Shown: positions 54,850 to 63,792, counted from the first letter of the stretch. The stretch: 64,000 nucleotides of DNA from Algicella marina (GCF_009931615.1 NZ_CP046620.1:1193501-1257500); one strand, 5' to 3'. Made by a program: numbers and translations. Notes: a model not told the origin generated them from the sequence alone.

Positions 54850-55527
54850 TTACGCCATTAGGAACGCGGCCGTCAGGCCCGCGATCCCAAGAATGGTGAG
54901 GACGATAAAGGAAATGACATTGGACTTGAAGCGCTGCGCTTCCGCCAGGCCCTGGCTGACGATCCACATGAACGGGATCACCCCGATCCAGTACGGCAGC
55001 ATCGTCACCCATTGGTTGCCAAACACAGGGAAGGAAGGCTTCAGCCACTCCATGCCCACCGTCAGCAGTGCCATCAGGAAGCCGACAGGCGCGGCAACCA
55101 GCGCTCCCCAGAAGACGCCGATGCGGGTGTCGCGCCACGTGCCCTGCCCGCCGAAAGCCTTGCTGGCAATGTTCAGGAAGAACGAGAAGACATACATGCA
55201 GGTCGTTCGCAACAGCAGTGCCCCGATCAGAACCAGCCCGATGCCCAGCGGAATTTCCTCTTTCATCGCTTCCGGCGGTGCCACCACCGTCTGCATGGCA
55301 CTGGCGAGGAAGAAGATGATGTCGGACAGCAGCACGAAGAACAGCAGGCGTTGCTCGCTCGGCTGTTCCTCGATCAGGCGGCGCGTCGCCGCCCGCATGT
55401 CGCGGAAGCTGGACCAGATGCGCGGCCCGAGGCCAATCCGGTTCTCGGCCTGTTCCGCCAGTTCAAGCTCAAGTTCCTCCAGCGCGGTCAGGCGGCGCTC
55501 ACCCCCATCCATCACCAAATCGGACAT
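54850..55527 (-). CDS. YIP1-family membrane protein (second of three)
   Basis: 225 residues from the ATG at 55527 (GAAGGAGCGACTGGG upstream). A cytoplasmic N-terminal part of about 75 residues with an acidic helix (LTALEELELELAEQAENR) precedes five hydrophobic segments, with SKAFGGQGTWRDTRIGVFWG as the Yip1 turn. The N-terminal extension is not in the other two copies. The frame to 55740 has no RBS and overlaps the neighbour. A gap of 169 bases upstream suggests its own promoter. Confidence 0.82.
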   Translation of the reverse strand: MSDLVMDGGERRLTALEELELELAEQAENRIGLGPRIWSSFRDMRAATRRLIEEQPSEQRLLFFVLLSDIIFFLASAMQTVVAPPEAMKEEIPLGIGLVLIGALLLRTTCMYVFSFFLNIASKAFGGQGTWRDTRIGVFWGALVAAPVGFLMALLTVGMEWLKPSFPVFGNQWVTMLPYWIGVIPFMWIVSQGLAEAQRFKSNVISFIVLTILGIAGLTAAFLMA

Positions 55528-55696
55528 CCCAGTCGCTCCTTCGCTCGGCCTGTGGCGTCGGCCGAATGCTGCTCGCCGCGTCCACGCCTCAACTTCGTTT
55601 ATTACTCTTTTACTGATTATTGCCCACGCAAACTGCCCGCAAGAATGGGTCGCAATTGTGGCCAAAGAATTAAATTGCTGTGATATCCCCCGAAGT

Positions 55697-56251
55697 TCAG
55701 GATAACACGGCCAGCGCCAGAAAGAAGAGAGAAGGCACAAGAAACGCGAAGATTACTTTCGCGCGATGCCTGAAGTTCTCGGCAACCAGAACGGTTCCGG
55801 ACAGCAGCCACAGGAAGCCGAGGTAGAGTATTCCGTTCAGCAGCCACAGGTGCACACCAGCCAGCCACGGCCCGGCCAGCGCTCCGAGAATGCCGAGTGG
55901 CAGCGCCAGCAGTACCCCCCAGAAAACCGCGTGCCGGGTGCCCGGGCCGGTGCCCGTACCGCCGAACATCCGGGAAATCACCCGAACAAGTGCCGCCAAC
56001 CCGTAGAGAAACAACGGGAAAATGAAAACAGCGCCAAAAAACGCGGCAATCAGGTAGGCCGAAACCTCGCCCTCACCCGTCTCCGCAATACCGGCACGCG
56101 CCTCCGCCAGTGTTCCGGGCAAACCGGAGACAAATCCGGCCAGTCCCGCAACGAAGGCATAGACCAGCAACCGCGGTTCGCCCGGCGGATGCGCGCTGCG
56201 CCGGGCGAAATCACCCGGCACATCGCGATAGGCCTCGACGATGGTCTGCAC
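55697..56251 (-). CDS. YIP1-family membrane protein (first of three)
   Basis: 184 residues, GTG start exactly after the sufD stop (TGAGTG). Hydrophobic segments LLVYAFVAGLAGFVSGL, AYLIAAFFGAVFIFPLFLYG, HAVFWGVLLALPLGILGAL, LWLLNGILYLGFLWLLSGTV and VIFAFLVPSLFFLALAVLS, with the turn RMFGGTGTGPGTRHAVFWG. The turn is close to that of the protein encoded downstream, indicating gene duplication. Its tight coupling to sufD ties it to the Fe-S operon. Confidence 0.82.
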   Translation of the reverse strand: MQTIVEAYRDVPGDFARRSAHPPGEPRLLVYAFVAGLAGFVSGLPGTLAEARAGIAETGEGEVSAYLIAAFFGAVFIFPLFLYGLAALVRVISRMFGGTGTGPGTRHAVFWGVLLALPLGILGALAGPWLAGVHLWLLNGILYLGFLWLLSGTVLVAENFRHRAKVIFAFLVPSLFFLALAVLS

Positions 56252-57544
56252 TCAAGCGGTCCGGTGGCGCTCGATCCAGTCGGCAAGCCGTTTGCGGATC
56301 ATGTTGCCGAGTGCCTCATCCTCAATCTCCTGAATCGACTCGTCGAGGAAGGCCAGCACCAGCATGCCTTCCGCCGCTTCCCGCGGCACACCGCGCGACG
56401 TCAGGTAAAACAGCGCATCCTCATCGACAGACCCGACGGTGGAGCCGTGCGAACAGGCGACATCATCGGCATAGATCTCCAGTTCCGGCTTGGCCAGGAA
56501 CTGGCTGTCGTCGTCCAGCATCAGCCCTTGGCTGATCTGGTAGCCATCGGTCTTCTGGGCATCCGCCTTCACCAGGATCTTGCCCTGAAATACGCCCACG
56601 GCCCCGTTGCGGAGCACTTTCTTGAACACCTGCCGGCTCTCGCAGTTCACGGCGTCGTGCGTGACGAACACCGTGTCATCATGGTGGAACGCGCCATCGC
56701 CGGCCGCGGCCCCGGCAACATGCGCGGCCGCGTCATCGCCGGTGAATTCCACCACGGCCTCGTTCCGCGTCATCACGCCGTTGACCGACAGGGTGAAGGA
56801 TTTCAGCGTGCTTTGCGTGCCCAGCCGCGCAAACAGATGCGTCACAACCTTGCGCTCGTGGTCCCGCCCCTGCGAACGCACATGGTGGAAAGCCGCGCCA
56901 TCGGCAACCTCGGCCTCGATGCAGCCGTTGAACCGCGCCGCACCGGCTCCGGATTCCAGCAGCGTGAACGCTGCCCCCTGCTCCACCTTGATCGCGTGAT
57001 GAACAACGGCATCGGAATGCGGGTTGGCGTGAACATAACGAATGGAGACCGGGCGCGTCGCCTGACCGGACACCCGGATCGCCACACCCGCTGCCGCCAC
57101 GGCAGTGTTCAGCGCCGCCAGCGGACGTGGCACAGGGGTCTGGCCACGGGTCTCCAGCACGCCGAACACCTCCTTCGCCCAGTGAATATCCGTCGCCAGC
57201 GCCTCGCCCAGCGGCTCGATCTCGACACCGTCCAGCGCCATCACATCGGATTGTTCAGGGTCGAAGACACCATCGACGAACGTGAGCCGCAGGGCATCGA
57301 CATCCTCGAACACCGGCGACTCCTGCGTGTCGAGCACAGGTGTCTCGGGCTTGTTGGCATCGGTCAGCAGCACCGGGTTGGTGAACTTCCAGTACTCATC
57401 GCGGCGCACCGGTGCGCCCATGTTGCGCAGCCGCGCCGCCGCGGCGCTGCGCGCCTCGTCAGCCCATTTCGCCCCGGCCAGCGGGGCCGCGTGACGAGCC
57501 AGCAGGTCTTCGGCCCCATCGGTTTTTGCTTGCGGCAAAGCCAT
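56252..57544 (-). CDS. sufD: Fe-S assembly scaffold subunit SufD
   Basis: 430 residues, beta-helix protein that pairs with SufB in the SufBC2D scaffold. N-terminal MALPQAKTDGAEDLLARHAA, then VRRDEYWKFTNPVLL, and the C-terminal conserved FQGKILVKADAQKTDGYQIS, PELEIYADDVACSHGSTVG and DEDALFYLTSRGVPREAAE shared by SufB and SufD. The His in ACSHGSTVG matches the residue that holds the nascent cluster with a SufB Cys. Its start overlaps the sufC stop by one base. Confidence 0.95.
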   Translation of the reverse strand: MALPQAKTDGAEDLLARHAAPLAGAKWADEARSAAAARLRNMGAPVRRDEYWKFTNPVLLTDANKPETPVLDTQESPVFEDVDALRLTFVDGVFDPEQSDVMALDGVEIEPLGEALATDIHWAKEVFGVLETRGQTPVPRPLAALNTAVAAAGVAIRVSGQATRPVSIRYVHANPHSDAVVHHAIKVEQGAAFTLLESGAGAARFNGCIEAEVADGAAFHHVRSQGRDHERKVVTHLFARLGTQSTLKSFTLSVNGVMTRNEAVVEFTGDDAAAHVAGAAAGDGAFHHDDTVFVTHDAVNCESRQVFKKVLRNGAVGVFQGKILVKADAQKTDGYQISQGLMLDDDSQFLAKPELEIYADDVACSHGSTVGSVDEDALFYLTSRGVPREAAEGMLVLAFLDESIQEIEDEALGNMIRKRLADWIERHRTA

Positions 57545-58299
57545 CAGGCCACCTCCGCCAGGATGTCCGTGTAACCGTTCTGCTCGACTTCCAGCGCCAG
57601 TTCCGGCCCGCCGGATTTGACGATCCGGCCATCGGCCATGATATGCACGACATCGGGTTTAATATGGTCCAGCAGCCGCTGGTAGTGGGTGATCACCAGG
57701 AAACCGCGCCCGGCGTCACGCAGCGCATTCACGCCATCGGCCACCAGTTTCATCGCATCCACGTCCAGGCCGCTGTCCGTTTCGTCCATGATGCACATCT
57801 TGGGCTGCAGCATCGCCATCTGCAGAATCTCGTTGCGCTTCTTCTCGCCGCCGGAGAAGCCGACGTTCACCGGCCGCTTCAGCATGTCGTCGCTGATCTT
57901 CAGGCTCTTGGCCGTCTCGCGCACCAGTTTCAGGAACTCGGCCGCGTTCAGTTCCGCCTCGCCGCGGGCCTTGCGCTGGCCGTTCAGCGCCGTGCGCAGG
58001 AAGGTCATGTTGCCGACACCGGGGATCTCCACCGGGTACTGGAACGCGAGGAACAGGCCGAGCGCCGCGCGTTCCTCCGGTTCCAGTTCCAGCAGATCCT
58101 CACCGCCCAGCGTCGCCGTGCCATCCGTCACCTCGTAGCCGCCCTTGCCCGACAGCACGTAGGAAAGCGTCGATTTACCAGAGCCGTTGGGGCCCATGAT
58201 CGCATGCACCTTGCCGGCCTCGACCGTCAGGTCGACACCCTTGAGGATCACCTTGTCCTCTTCTTCCAGCTTCACGTGCAGGTTCTTGATTTCCAACAT
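57544..58299 (-). CDS. sufC: Fe-S assembly ATPase SufC
   Basis: 251 residues, ABC-type ATPase that drives conformational change in SufBC2D. Walker A IMGPNGSGKSTLSYVLSG, signature GFSGGEKKRNEILQMAML, Walker B MCIMDETDSGLDVDA and switch His in LVITHYQRLLDHI. Start at the ATG at 58299 where MLEIKNLHVKLEEED begins; upstream frame residues are unrelated. It is separated from sufB by about 2 kb of small genes instead of being adjacent as in E. coli. Confidence 0.96.
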   Translation of the reverse strand: MLEIKNLHVKLEEEDKVILKGVDLTVEAGKVHAIMGPNGSGKSTLSYVLSGKGGYEVTDGTATLGGEDLLELEPEERAALGLFLAFQYPVEIPGVGNMTFLRTALNGQRKARGEAELNAAEFLKLVRETAKSLKISDDMLKRPVNVGFSGGEKKRNEILQMAMLQPKMCIMDETDSGLDVDAMKLVADGVNALRDAGRGFLVITHYQRLLDHIKPDVVHIMADGRIVKSGGPELALEVEQNGYTDILAEVA

Positions 58300-58300
58300 C

Positions 58301-58855
58301 TTATTCCGTTCCTTCATTCGTGATCTGCGGCATGCGTGCCGCCATGTTCTCGTCCGTACCCAAGCCCGCCGTGCCGGTTGCCGCCACATCCGCGGGCGCG
58401 GCTATACCTTCAGGCAGGGGCAGCAGCGCAAGCCCCATGTCGCGCAACTGTCGTAATTCGTCCCGCTCCCCTACCAGCCTTGCTAGGTTGGGTTCAAGGT
58501 CAGGGAAACTCTCCCGCAATTCAGGGGCCTGCGCCAGCATCTGCTGCCCGAAAGGCACCCATGCCAGCGCCCCCAGAACGATGCCGATCAGTGCCGTGCT
58601 CCGCAGCAGGATGTAGACGGAGGCGAAGACCAGCAACAACAGAAGCAACCCCGAAACCATGCGCGGAAAGGCATACTGGCCGTGGCGCAACCGCTGGAAC
58701 TCCTCGCTGATTGCCTGCCATCCGGCGGCAGCCACCTCCGGCCGGTCCAGCAGTACCGCTCCGGCGAAAACGCCGACAACCACGCCCAGCATCAGCATGA
58801 ACAGCTTGCCGATCAAACCGGGAATGCCACTGCCCCTGCGCTCGATCCGCTCCAA
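58301..58855 (-). CDS. Hypothetical membrane protein in the Suf locus
   Basis: 184 residues if the TTG at 58855 is used (an ATG exists about 20 codons in). Two or three hydrophobic segments: LIGKLFMLMLGVVVGVFAGAV, FPRMVSGLLLLLLVFASVYIL and ALIGIVLGALAWVPFG; then a mostly polar C-terminal part with DLEPNLARLVGERDELRQLR, possibly helical. I do not recognise a family. It lies one base before sufC and three bases after the previous gene, so it is part of the operon. Confidence 0.65.
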   Translation of the reverse strand: MERIERRGSGIPGLIGKLFMLMLGVVVGVFAGAVLLDRPEVAAAGWQAISEEFQRLRHGQYAFPRMVSGLLLLLLVFASVYILLRSTALIGIVLGALAWVPFGQQMLAQAPELRESFPDLEPNLARLVGERDELRQLRDMGLALLPLPEGIAAPADVAATGTAGLGTDENMAARMPQITNEGTE

Positions 58856-58858
58856 GGG

Positions 58859-59158
58859 TCAGACCTCCTCACCGCGCGGCGCGGCGGGCATCGCGGTTTC
58901 GCGCGCCTGGTCCAGCGCCGGCGTCTTGTCGAACCGGTGTTTGGCCTCCGGGTTGTCCAGTCTGTACCAGCCGAACAGCTTCGCAACCCAATTGTGCAGG
59001 TAGTGAAACAGGGTGGAGAAGACGGCCGTCTTGATCAGCGCCTCCAGCAACGCGCCAAAAGTTGTCTGGTTCGGCCCGTCCAGCAGCAGGCTGGACAGGA
59101 AGTTGAGGATGAAGAACAGCAGTCCAGCAATGATTGAAGCACCCAGAAACGGCATCAC
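58859..59158 (-). CDS. Hypothetical small membrane protein in the Suf locus
   Basis: 99 residues; start GTG 59158 or ATG 59155, the latter overlapping the ybjQ-like stop (TGATG). Hydrophobic N-terminus [23 protein letters not shown], an amphipathic middle with [20 protein letters not shown], and a charged tail. No family recognised. Confidence 0.65.
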   Translation of the reverse strand: MMPFLGASIIAGLLFFILNFLSSLLLDGPNQTTFGALLEALIKTAVFSTLFHYLHNWVAKLFGWYRLDNPEAKHRFDKTPALDQARETAMPAAPRGEEV

Positions 59159-59472
59159 AGACCCTCCACGGCCACGGCGGTTCCCGAGGCGGAAACCATC
59201 ATCATAGTGTTGATCACGTCGTAGTCGAAATCGACCCCGACAATCGCGTTGGCAGTCTTGGAAACAGCGCGTGTCTCCATCTCATCCAGCGCGATCTGGC
59301 GGGCTTTACGAACCTCCCGCTCATAGGCGCGCGAACGACCGCCAAAGAGAAATCTGATCAGGGCAAACAGATCGCGCAAGACGTTCGCGCCGACGATCGC
59401 CTCGCCCGCCACTATCCCGTGATAGGCCGAAATCCGGTGCCCCTCCACCGATGGTGTCGTCGTCACGATCAT
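59155..59472 (-). CDS. YbjQ/UPF0145 family protein
   Basis: 105 residues (E. coli YbjQ 107), start ATG 59472 after GGGAGACGC. Conserved strings: [60 protein letters not shown] and [20 protein letters not shown]. Small beta-rich protein sometimes called heavy-metal-binding domain; function not known. The family assignment is firm. Embedded between small membrane-protein genes in the Suf operon. Confidence 0.88.
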   Translation of the reverse strand: MIVTTTPSVEGHRISAYHGIVAGEAIVGANVLRDLFALIRFLFGGRSRAYEREVRKARQIALDEMETRAVSKTANAIVGVDFDYDVINTMMMVSASGTAVAVEGL

Positions 59473-59485
59473 GTTGCGTCTCCCG

Positions 59486-59842
59486 TCATTCGCCGCCCCG
59501 TCCCCGACCGAAACCCGAGAACCGGCCATCGGCCTTTGCCTCTTCCATCTGGCGGGCTCGTTCCCGCGCCTCGATCTCGCGCATCTCCGCCGCCCGCATC
59601 GCCTCGCGCCGCTCCAGCCGCGCCTGCAACCGCCGTGTCATCCATGCCGCCAGGGTGCACACCAGCACCAGCCACAACACGACGAGCCAAAGCGGGTTGA
59701 CACCGGGCAGTGCCGCCAGCAGCAGCCAGCAGAGGATGCTTGCCACCACCAACCCGAACATCACGCCGAAACGTGCCGGATCGAAATGGCTGGGGTTGCC
59801 AAGCTGCATCAGCAGCCCTTCCTCGGAGGCGTTACCGCTCAT
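59486..59842 (-). CDS. Hypothetical membrane protein with charged coiled tail
   Basis: 118 residues. Two hydrophobic segments ([41 protein letters not shown]) then a long charged helix ([20 protein letters not shown] and on) likely to be a coiled coil, ending in a Gly/Arg tail. Its start overlaps the preceding gene by 11 bases. Unknown family. Confidence 0.65.
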   Translation of the reverse strand: MSGNASEEGLLMQLGNPSHFDPARFGVMFGLVVASILCWLLLAALPGVNPLWLVVLWLVLVCTLAAWMTRRLQARLERREAMRAAEMREIEARERARQMEEAKADGRFSGFGRGRGGE

Positions 59843-60104
59843 CGCCGCCCTCCCCGTCCGCCGGCCCGAAGCGCCGCCTTACCAGCCACGGCAACAGCAA
59901 AAACAGCACCACGCCGGGCAGCATCAGGCCAATCTGCACCAGCATCGAGGACAGCAGCACAGGGTTCATGTACCCGATCAGAACGAAGCCGAGCACATAC
60001 AGCACGACCCCAAGCCACAATGCCTCCCGTCGCCCCGTCCACGCGCTCCGCTGTGGCGCAAGACGAGTCATTTCGGTCTCGGTCAGATTGCTGTTGCGCT
60101 CCAC
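59832..60104 (-). CDS. Hypothetical small two-helix membrane protein
   Basis: 90 residues from a GTG at 60104 (ATG at 60071 is an alternative). Two hydrophobic segments: EALWLGVVLYVLGFVLIGYM and LVQIGLMLPGVVLFLLLPWL. It overlaps the next gene by 11 bases. Unknown family; similar layout to its neighbour, so the two may form a pair. Confidence 0.6.
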   Translation of the reverse strand: MERNSNLTETEMTRLAPQRSAWTGRREALWLGVVLYVLGFVLIGYMNPVLLSSMLVQIGLMLPGVVLFLLLPWLVRRRFGPADGEGGDER

Positions 60105-60155
60105 GAAAACGTTAGTCCCTCCAAAGACAACCAGAACAGCATTCTGGCGCTCCTG

Positions 60156-60380
60156 TCATTTGAGCCTCACATACTTGGCGAGCTTCATGCCTGCCCGAAT
60201 TTGCGGTCCGAGTTGACGGTCGAGCGCCAACTCGGAAATCTTGTTGATCGACAGGCCGTCCAGACGGTCCGCAAACTCGATCCCGAATAGATGAATGGCG
60301 AGCATCTTGTCCCGTTCCGGCGCAGCGTCGTACCGCTCGCGCAGGACCTCAGCGGCCTGATGCTCGGCCCAATCAGTCAC
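60156..60380 (-). CDS. HTH-like small protein following sufB
   Basis: 74 residues, GTG start overlapping the sufB stop by four bases (GTGA). Helical: [37 protein letters not shown], then [20 protein letters not shown]. It resembles a small HTH-like family of about 70 residues seen in alphaproteobacteria (recalled, not checked). Role unknown; tight coupling to sufB suggests a Suf-related job. Confidence 0.65.
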   Translation of the reverse strand: MTDWAEHQAAEVLRERYDAAPERDKMLAIHLFGIEFADRLDGLSINKISELALDRQLGPQIRAGMKLAKYVRLK

Positions 60381-61909
60381 CCCACACTACCTTCCAGCGA
60401 GATCGCAACCAGCTTCTGTGCTTCCATCGCAAACTCCATCGGCAACGCCTGCAGCACTTCCTTGCAGAACCCGTTGACCACCAGCGCCACGGCCTCCTCC
60501 TCATCCATGCCGCGCTGGCGGCAATAGAAGAGCTGGTCGTCATCCACCTTCGATGTCGTCGCCTCATGCTCAACGCGACTCGAATTGTTGCGGCACTCGA
60601 TATAGGGCACCGTGTGCGCCCCGCATTTGTCGCCGATCAGCAGGCTGTCACACTGCGTGTAGTTCCGGCTCTCCTTGGCCTTGGGGTGCATCGACACCAG
60701 CCCGCGATAGGTGTTCTGCGCGCGGCCCGCGGAAATCCCCTTGGAGACGATCCGGCTTTTCGTGCGCTTGCCCAGATGCACCATCTTCGTGCCCGTATCG
60801 GCCTGCTGCATGTTGTTGGCGATGGCGATGGAGTAGAACTCGCCCTGGCTGTCATCGCCCCGCAGGATGCAGGAGGGGTATTTCCACGTCACGGCGGAGC
60901 CGGTTTCCACCTGCGTCCACATCACCTTCGCGCGGTCCTCGCGGCAATCGGCCCGCTTGGTGACAAAGTTGTAGATCCCGCCCTTGCCGTTCTCGTCGCC
61001 CGGATACCAGTTCTGCACGGTGGAATACTTCACCTCCGCATCTTCCAGAATCACGATCTCCACCACCGCGGCATGAAGCTGGTTCTCGTCGCGCATCGGC
61101 GCCGTGCAGCCTTCAAGGTAGGACACATAAGAGCCCTTGTCGGCGATGATCAGCGTCCGCTCGAACTGGCCGGTGTTTTCCGCGTTGATGCGGAAATAGG
61201 TCGAAAGCTCCATCGGGCAGCGCACGCCCGGCGGCACGTAGACGAAGGAGCCGTCCGAGAACACGGCCGAGTTCAGCGTCGCGTAGAAATTGTCGCTCTG
61301 CGGCACGACGGAGCCGAGGTATTTCTTCACCAGTTCAGGGTGTTCCTGAATGGCCTCGGAAATCGAGCAGAAGATCACCCCCGCCCTGGCAAGCTCGTCC
61401 TTGAAGGTCGTGCCCACTGAAACACTGTCGAACACGGCATCGACGGCAACCTTGCGGCCCTCGGCAGGCGCTTCATCCGCGCCTTCCACACCCGCAAGGA
61501 TCATCTGCTCCTTGAGGGGAATGCCGAGCTTCGCGTAGGTCGCCAGAAGCTCCGGGTCCACCTCGTCGAGGCTTTTCGGCTTTTCGCGCATGCTCACCGG
61601 CTTGGCGTAATAGTACTGATCCTGAAAGTCGATCTTGGGGTAGTGCACCATCGCCCATGTCGGCTCTTCCATCTGCAACCAGCGCTGATAGGCCTGCAGC
61701 CGCCACTCCGTCATCCACTCCGGTTCGCCGTTCTTGTCCGAGATCAGCCGGACGATATCCTCGTTCAGCCCTTTCGGGGCGTAATCCATCTCGATGTCGG
61801 AGGACCAGCCATACTTGTAGCGCTCGCCAACGGATTTGACGGCATCCACCGTTTCCTGGTCGACACCCTCTTTCACCTGTACATTCGTCTGCGCGTCCAA
61901 AGCCGCCAT
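60377..61909 (-). CDS. sufB: Fe-S assembly scaffold subunit SufB
   Basis: 510 residues (E. coli SufB 495). Core of the SufBC2D scaffold on which [4Fe-4S] clusters form. Conserved strings: [60 protein letters not shown] (cluster-related Cys), [38 protein letters not shown] and [19 protein letters not shown] with the essential Cys. ATG at 61909. It lies 71 bases after iscS; the gap contains a GC-rich short inverted repeat (61950-61964). Confidence 0.97.
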   Translation of the reverse strand: MAALDAQTNVQVKEGVDQETVDAVKSVGERYKYGWSSDIEMDYAPKGLNEDIVRLISDKNGEPEWMTEWRLQAYQRWLQMEEPTWAMVHYPKIDFQDQYYYAKPVSMREKPKSLDEVDPELLATYAKLGIPLKEQMILAGVEGADEAPAEGRKVAVDAVFDSVSVGTTFKDELARAGVIFCSISEAIQEHPELVKKYLGSVVPQSDNFYATLNSAVFSDGSFVYVPPGVRCPMELSTYFRINAENTGQFERTLIIADKGSYVSYLEGCTAPMRDENQLHAAVVEIVILEDAEVKYSTVQNWYPGDENGKGGIYNFVTKRADCREDRAKVMWTQVETGSAVTWKYPSCILRGDDSQGEFYSIAIANNMQQADTGTKMVHLGKRTKSRIVSKGISAGRAQNTYRGLVSMHPKAKESRNYTQCDSLLIGDKCGAHTVPYIECRNNSSRVEHEATTSKVDDDQLFYCRQRGMDEEEAVALVVNGFCKEVLQALPMEFAMEAQKLVAISLEGSVG

Positions 61910-61980
61910 GTCAGTCTCCTCTCGGGCATTTTCGCCCCGTTGTTCTCTTGCGGGCCGGGCCCGCGATCGGTTCGCTCAGG

Positions 61981-63120
61981 TCAGGCCGCCCGCGCCTTGA
62001 AGCGGCGGTAGGCGGTCGTCCATGCCTGCACGAACCCGAGTATTTCTTCTTTCGTCGTCGCGGGCCCCAGCGAGACGCGAATGGCCGAAGACGCCACCTC
62101 GCCGTCGAACCCCATCGCCCGCAAGACCCGGCTTTCCTTCACCTTGCCGCTGGAACAGGCCGAGCCCGCCGAGACGGCATAACCCGCCAGGTCCATCTGC
62201 ATCACCTGCGTCTCGCCCTTCCATCCCGGGATCGCGAAACACGATGTGTTGGCCAGGCGCGGCACGCCCCTGCCAAAGATAATAAGGTCTTCCGCCGCGG
62301 CTTCCAGAGCCTCTTCCAGAATATTCCTGAGCGCCGCCACCCGCTCCCAGACGCCATCCGCCAGATCGCGCCGCGCCGCCTCCGCCGCCGCCCCGAAGCC
62401 CGCGATGCCGATCACGTTCTCGGTGCCCGAGCGGCGGCCCATCTCCTGCCCGCCGCCACGAAGCCTCTGGCCGATCTCGCGCCCCGCGCCAACGACCAGC
62501 GCACCAACCCCCTTTGCCGCGCCGAACTTGTGCCCCGACACCAGCGCGAACTCCGGCAACAATGCCGGATAGCGGCTCGGCATCTTGCCCAGTTCCTGCA
62601 CGATATCCATCAGCACCGTCGTGCCCCGCTTGGTTTCCCGAATGGCCGCAATCACGGGCACCAGATCGTGGACGACCCCCGTCTCGCTGTTTGCCGACTG
62701 CACGGCGACCATGTCGTCCCACATGCCATCGGCGAAGCTCTGCGAAGGCTTGCCGGGGCTGGAGATCGTGGGACGGATGGCGCCATCCGGCCCGACATCG
62801 ATTACACACGCCCCGCCGAGGGAGTTGTTCCAGACGAAAACGCAGTCATGCTCCACGGCCGAGGTCGATACCGTCGCGAGATCCGGCTGCGCCATCGCCG
62901 CCGCCTCCGTCGCCCCGCTGGTGAACACGATCTCGGAAGCCTCACAGCCCACCAGATCCGCCACCTGCCCGCGGGCCGTCTCGATCAACCCCTTGGCCGC
63001 ACGCCCCTCGGCATGCACACTCGAAGGATTGCCGAGAACATCCATCGCCGCGATCATCGCCGCCCGCGCCTCTGGCCGCAGCGGCGCCGTCGCGTTCCAG
63101 TCGAGATAGACCCGGCTCAA
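61981..63120 (-). CDS. iscS: Cysteine desulfurase, NifS/IscS class I
   Basis: 379 residues, PLP-dependent. N-terminal VYLDWNATAPLRPEARAAM, IVFTSGATEAAAMAQP, PLP Lys in LVSGHKFGAAKGVGALVVG, GGGQEMGRRSGTENVIGI and the active-site loop Cys in SAGSACSSGKVKESRVL. The long flexible Cys loop makes it class I (IscS/NifS), unlike SufS at the other end of the locus. Second gene after iscR; supplies sulfur, probably to SufB and to tRNA thiolation. Confidence 0.93.
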   Translation of the reverse strand: MSRVYLDWNATAPLRPEARAAMIAAMDVLGNPSSVHAEGRAAKGLIETARGQVADLVGCEASEIVFTSGATEAAAMAQPDLATVSTSAVEHDCVFVWNNSLGGACVIDVGPDGAIRPTISSPGKPSQSFADGMWDDMVAVQSANSETGVVHDLVPVIAAIRETKRGTTVLMDIVQELGKMPSRYPALLPEFALVSGHKFGAAKGVGALVVGAGREIGQRLRGGGQEMGRRSGTENVIGIAGFGAAAEAARRDLADGVWERVAALRNILEEALEAAAEDLIIFGRGVPRLANTSCFAIPGWKGETQVMQMDLAGYAVSAGSACSSGKVKESRVLRAMGFDGEVASSAIRVSLGPATTKEEILGFVQAWTTAYRRFKARAA

Positions 63121-63189
63121 CCCTGCCCCCCTTCGCGCGTCACGCCAGACGGGCGTCCGCCATCCCTGGCCGGACCCCGTCCCTCATCT

Positions 63190-63222
63190 TTCCCCAAATA
63201 TCCCCGCCGGAGGCATCCGGCG
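63190..63222 (-). repeat. Intergenic hairpin element, possible Rhodobacteraceae repeat
   Basis: CGCCGGA-GGCA-TCCGGCG (63205-63222) is a perfect 7-base stem with a 4-base loop; on the minus strand it is followed by GGGATATTTGGGGAAAGATG. This hairpin plus GGGGATATTTGGGGAAA-like tail resembles a sequence I recall as frequent between genes in Roseobacter-group genomes. It lies in the iscR-iscS gap and could be a partial terminator. Confidence 0.45.
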
Positions 63223-63246
63223 TCCAACACATGCACCGCCGCCGGT

Positions 63247-63705
63247 CTATTCATCGACCAGCTCCACAAAGGCCGGCACCGCCGGGCACGGCGCCATCGC
63301 GTCGCCGACGATATCGGCCAGCCGGGTCTGGTGCAGGAACACGTAGACATGCGCCGAAAGCTGCTCCCACAGCTTGTCGGTCAGCACCGTCGCTTCGGTG
63401 GCGTTGATGGCGCCCGAGGCGCCCGCGCCCCGGCTCAGCGCGTCCATCGTCTCGTCGACCGCGCCCAGCACCTCGGAGATGCGGATCTTTTCGGGCGCGC
63501 GTGCAAGCCGGTAGCCGCCGCCGGGCCCGCGCACGCTCTCCACGATCTCGGCGCGGCGAAGCTTGACGAACAACTGTTCGAGATAGGCCAGCGAAATGTC
63601 CTGCCGCTCGGAGATCTCCGACAGGGCCACCAGCCTGCCGCTGCCTTCCCTGGCCAGATCGGTCAGCGCGATCATGGCGTAACGGCCCTTTGTGCTCAGT
63701 TTCAT
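63247..63705 (-). CDS. iscR: Rrf2-family regulator IscR, single-cysteine form
   Basis: 152 residues. Winged helix KLSTKGRYAMIALTDLA, ISLAYLEQLFVKLRRAEIVE and SVRGPGGGYRLARAP are near-identical in pattern to IscR. E. coli IscR binds [2Fe-2S] through three Cys (92, 98, 104) and His107; here the corresponding loop (about 88-105) has none and the only Cys is 140 (APCPAV). Rhodobacter sphaeroides IscR is known for the same reduced set and still binds a cluster. It should repress the iscS-suf operon when clusters are plentiful. ATG at 63705 chosen; the frame to 63738 adds 11 residues. Confidence 0.93.
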   Translation of the reverse strand: MKLSTKGRYAMIALTDLAREGSGRLVALSEISERQDISLAYLEQLFVKLRRAEIVESVRGPGGGYRLARAPEKIRISEVLGAVDETMDALSRGAGASGAINATEATVLTDKLWEQLSAHVYVFLHQTRLADIVGDAMAPCPAVPAFVELVDE

Positions 63706-63729
63706 GTCCGCCCCGCCACCCTTATCCAG

Positions 63730-63758
63730 TTGACGCATCGCGCCACACGTCTTACCTA
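63730..63758 (+). promoter_or_regulatory. Candidate promoter of the alpha/beta hydrolase gene
   Basis: TTGACG (63730-63735), 17 bases, TACCTA (63753-63758), about 100 bases before the ATG at 63863. Good -35, modest -10. Confidence 0.35.
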
Positions 63759-63792
63759 ACCCGGACGTTCAGGGGTGATACGTCCCGGAAAT

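Noticed and set aside
61948-63759. 603-residue plus-strand frame over iscS and iscR
   Set aside because: Overlaps the iscR promoter side and two conserved genes; no motif or ribosome site.
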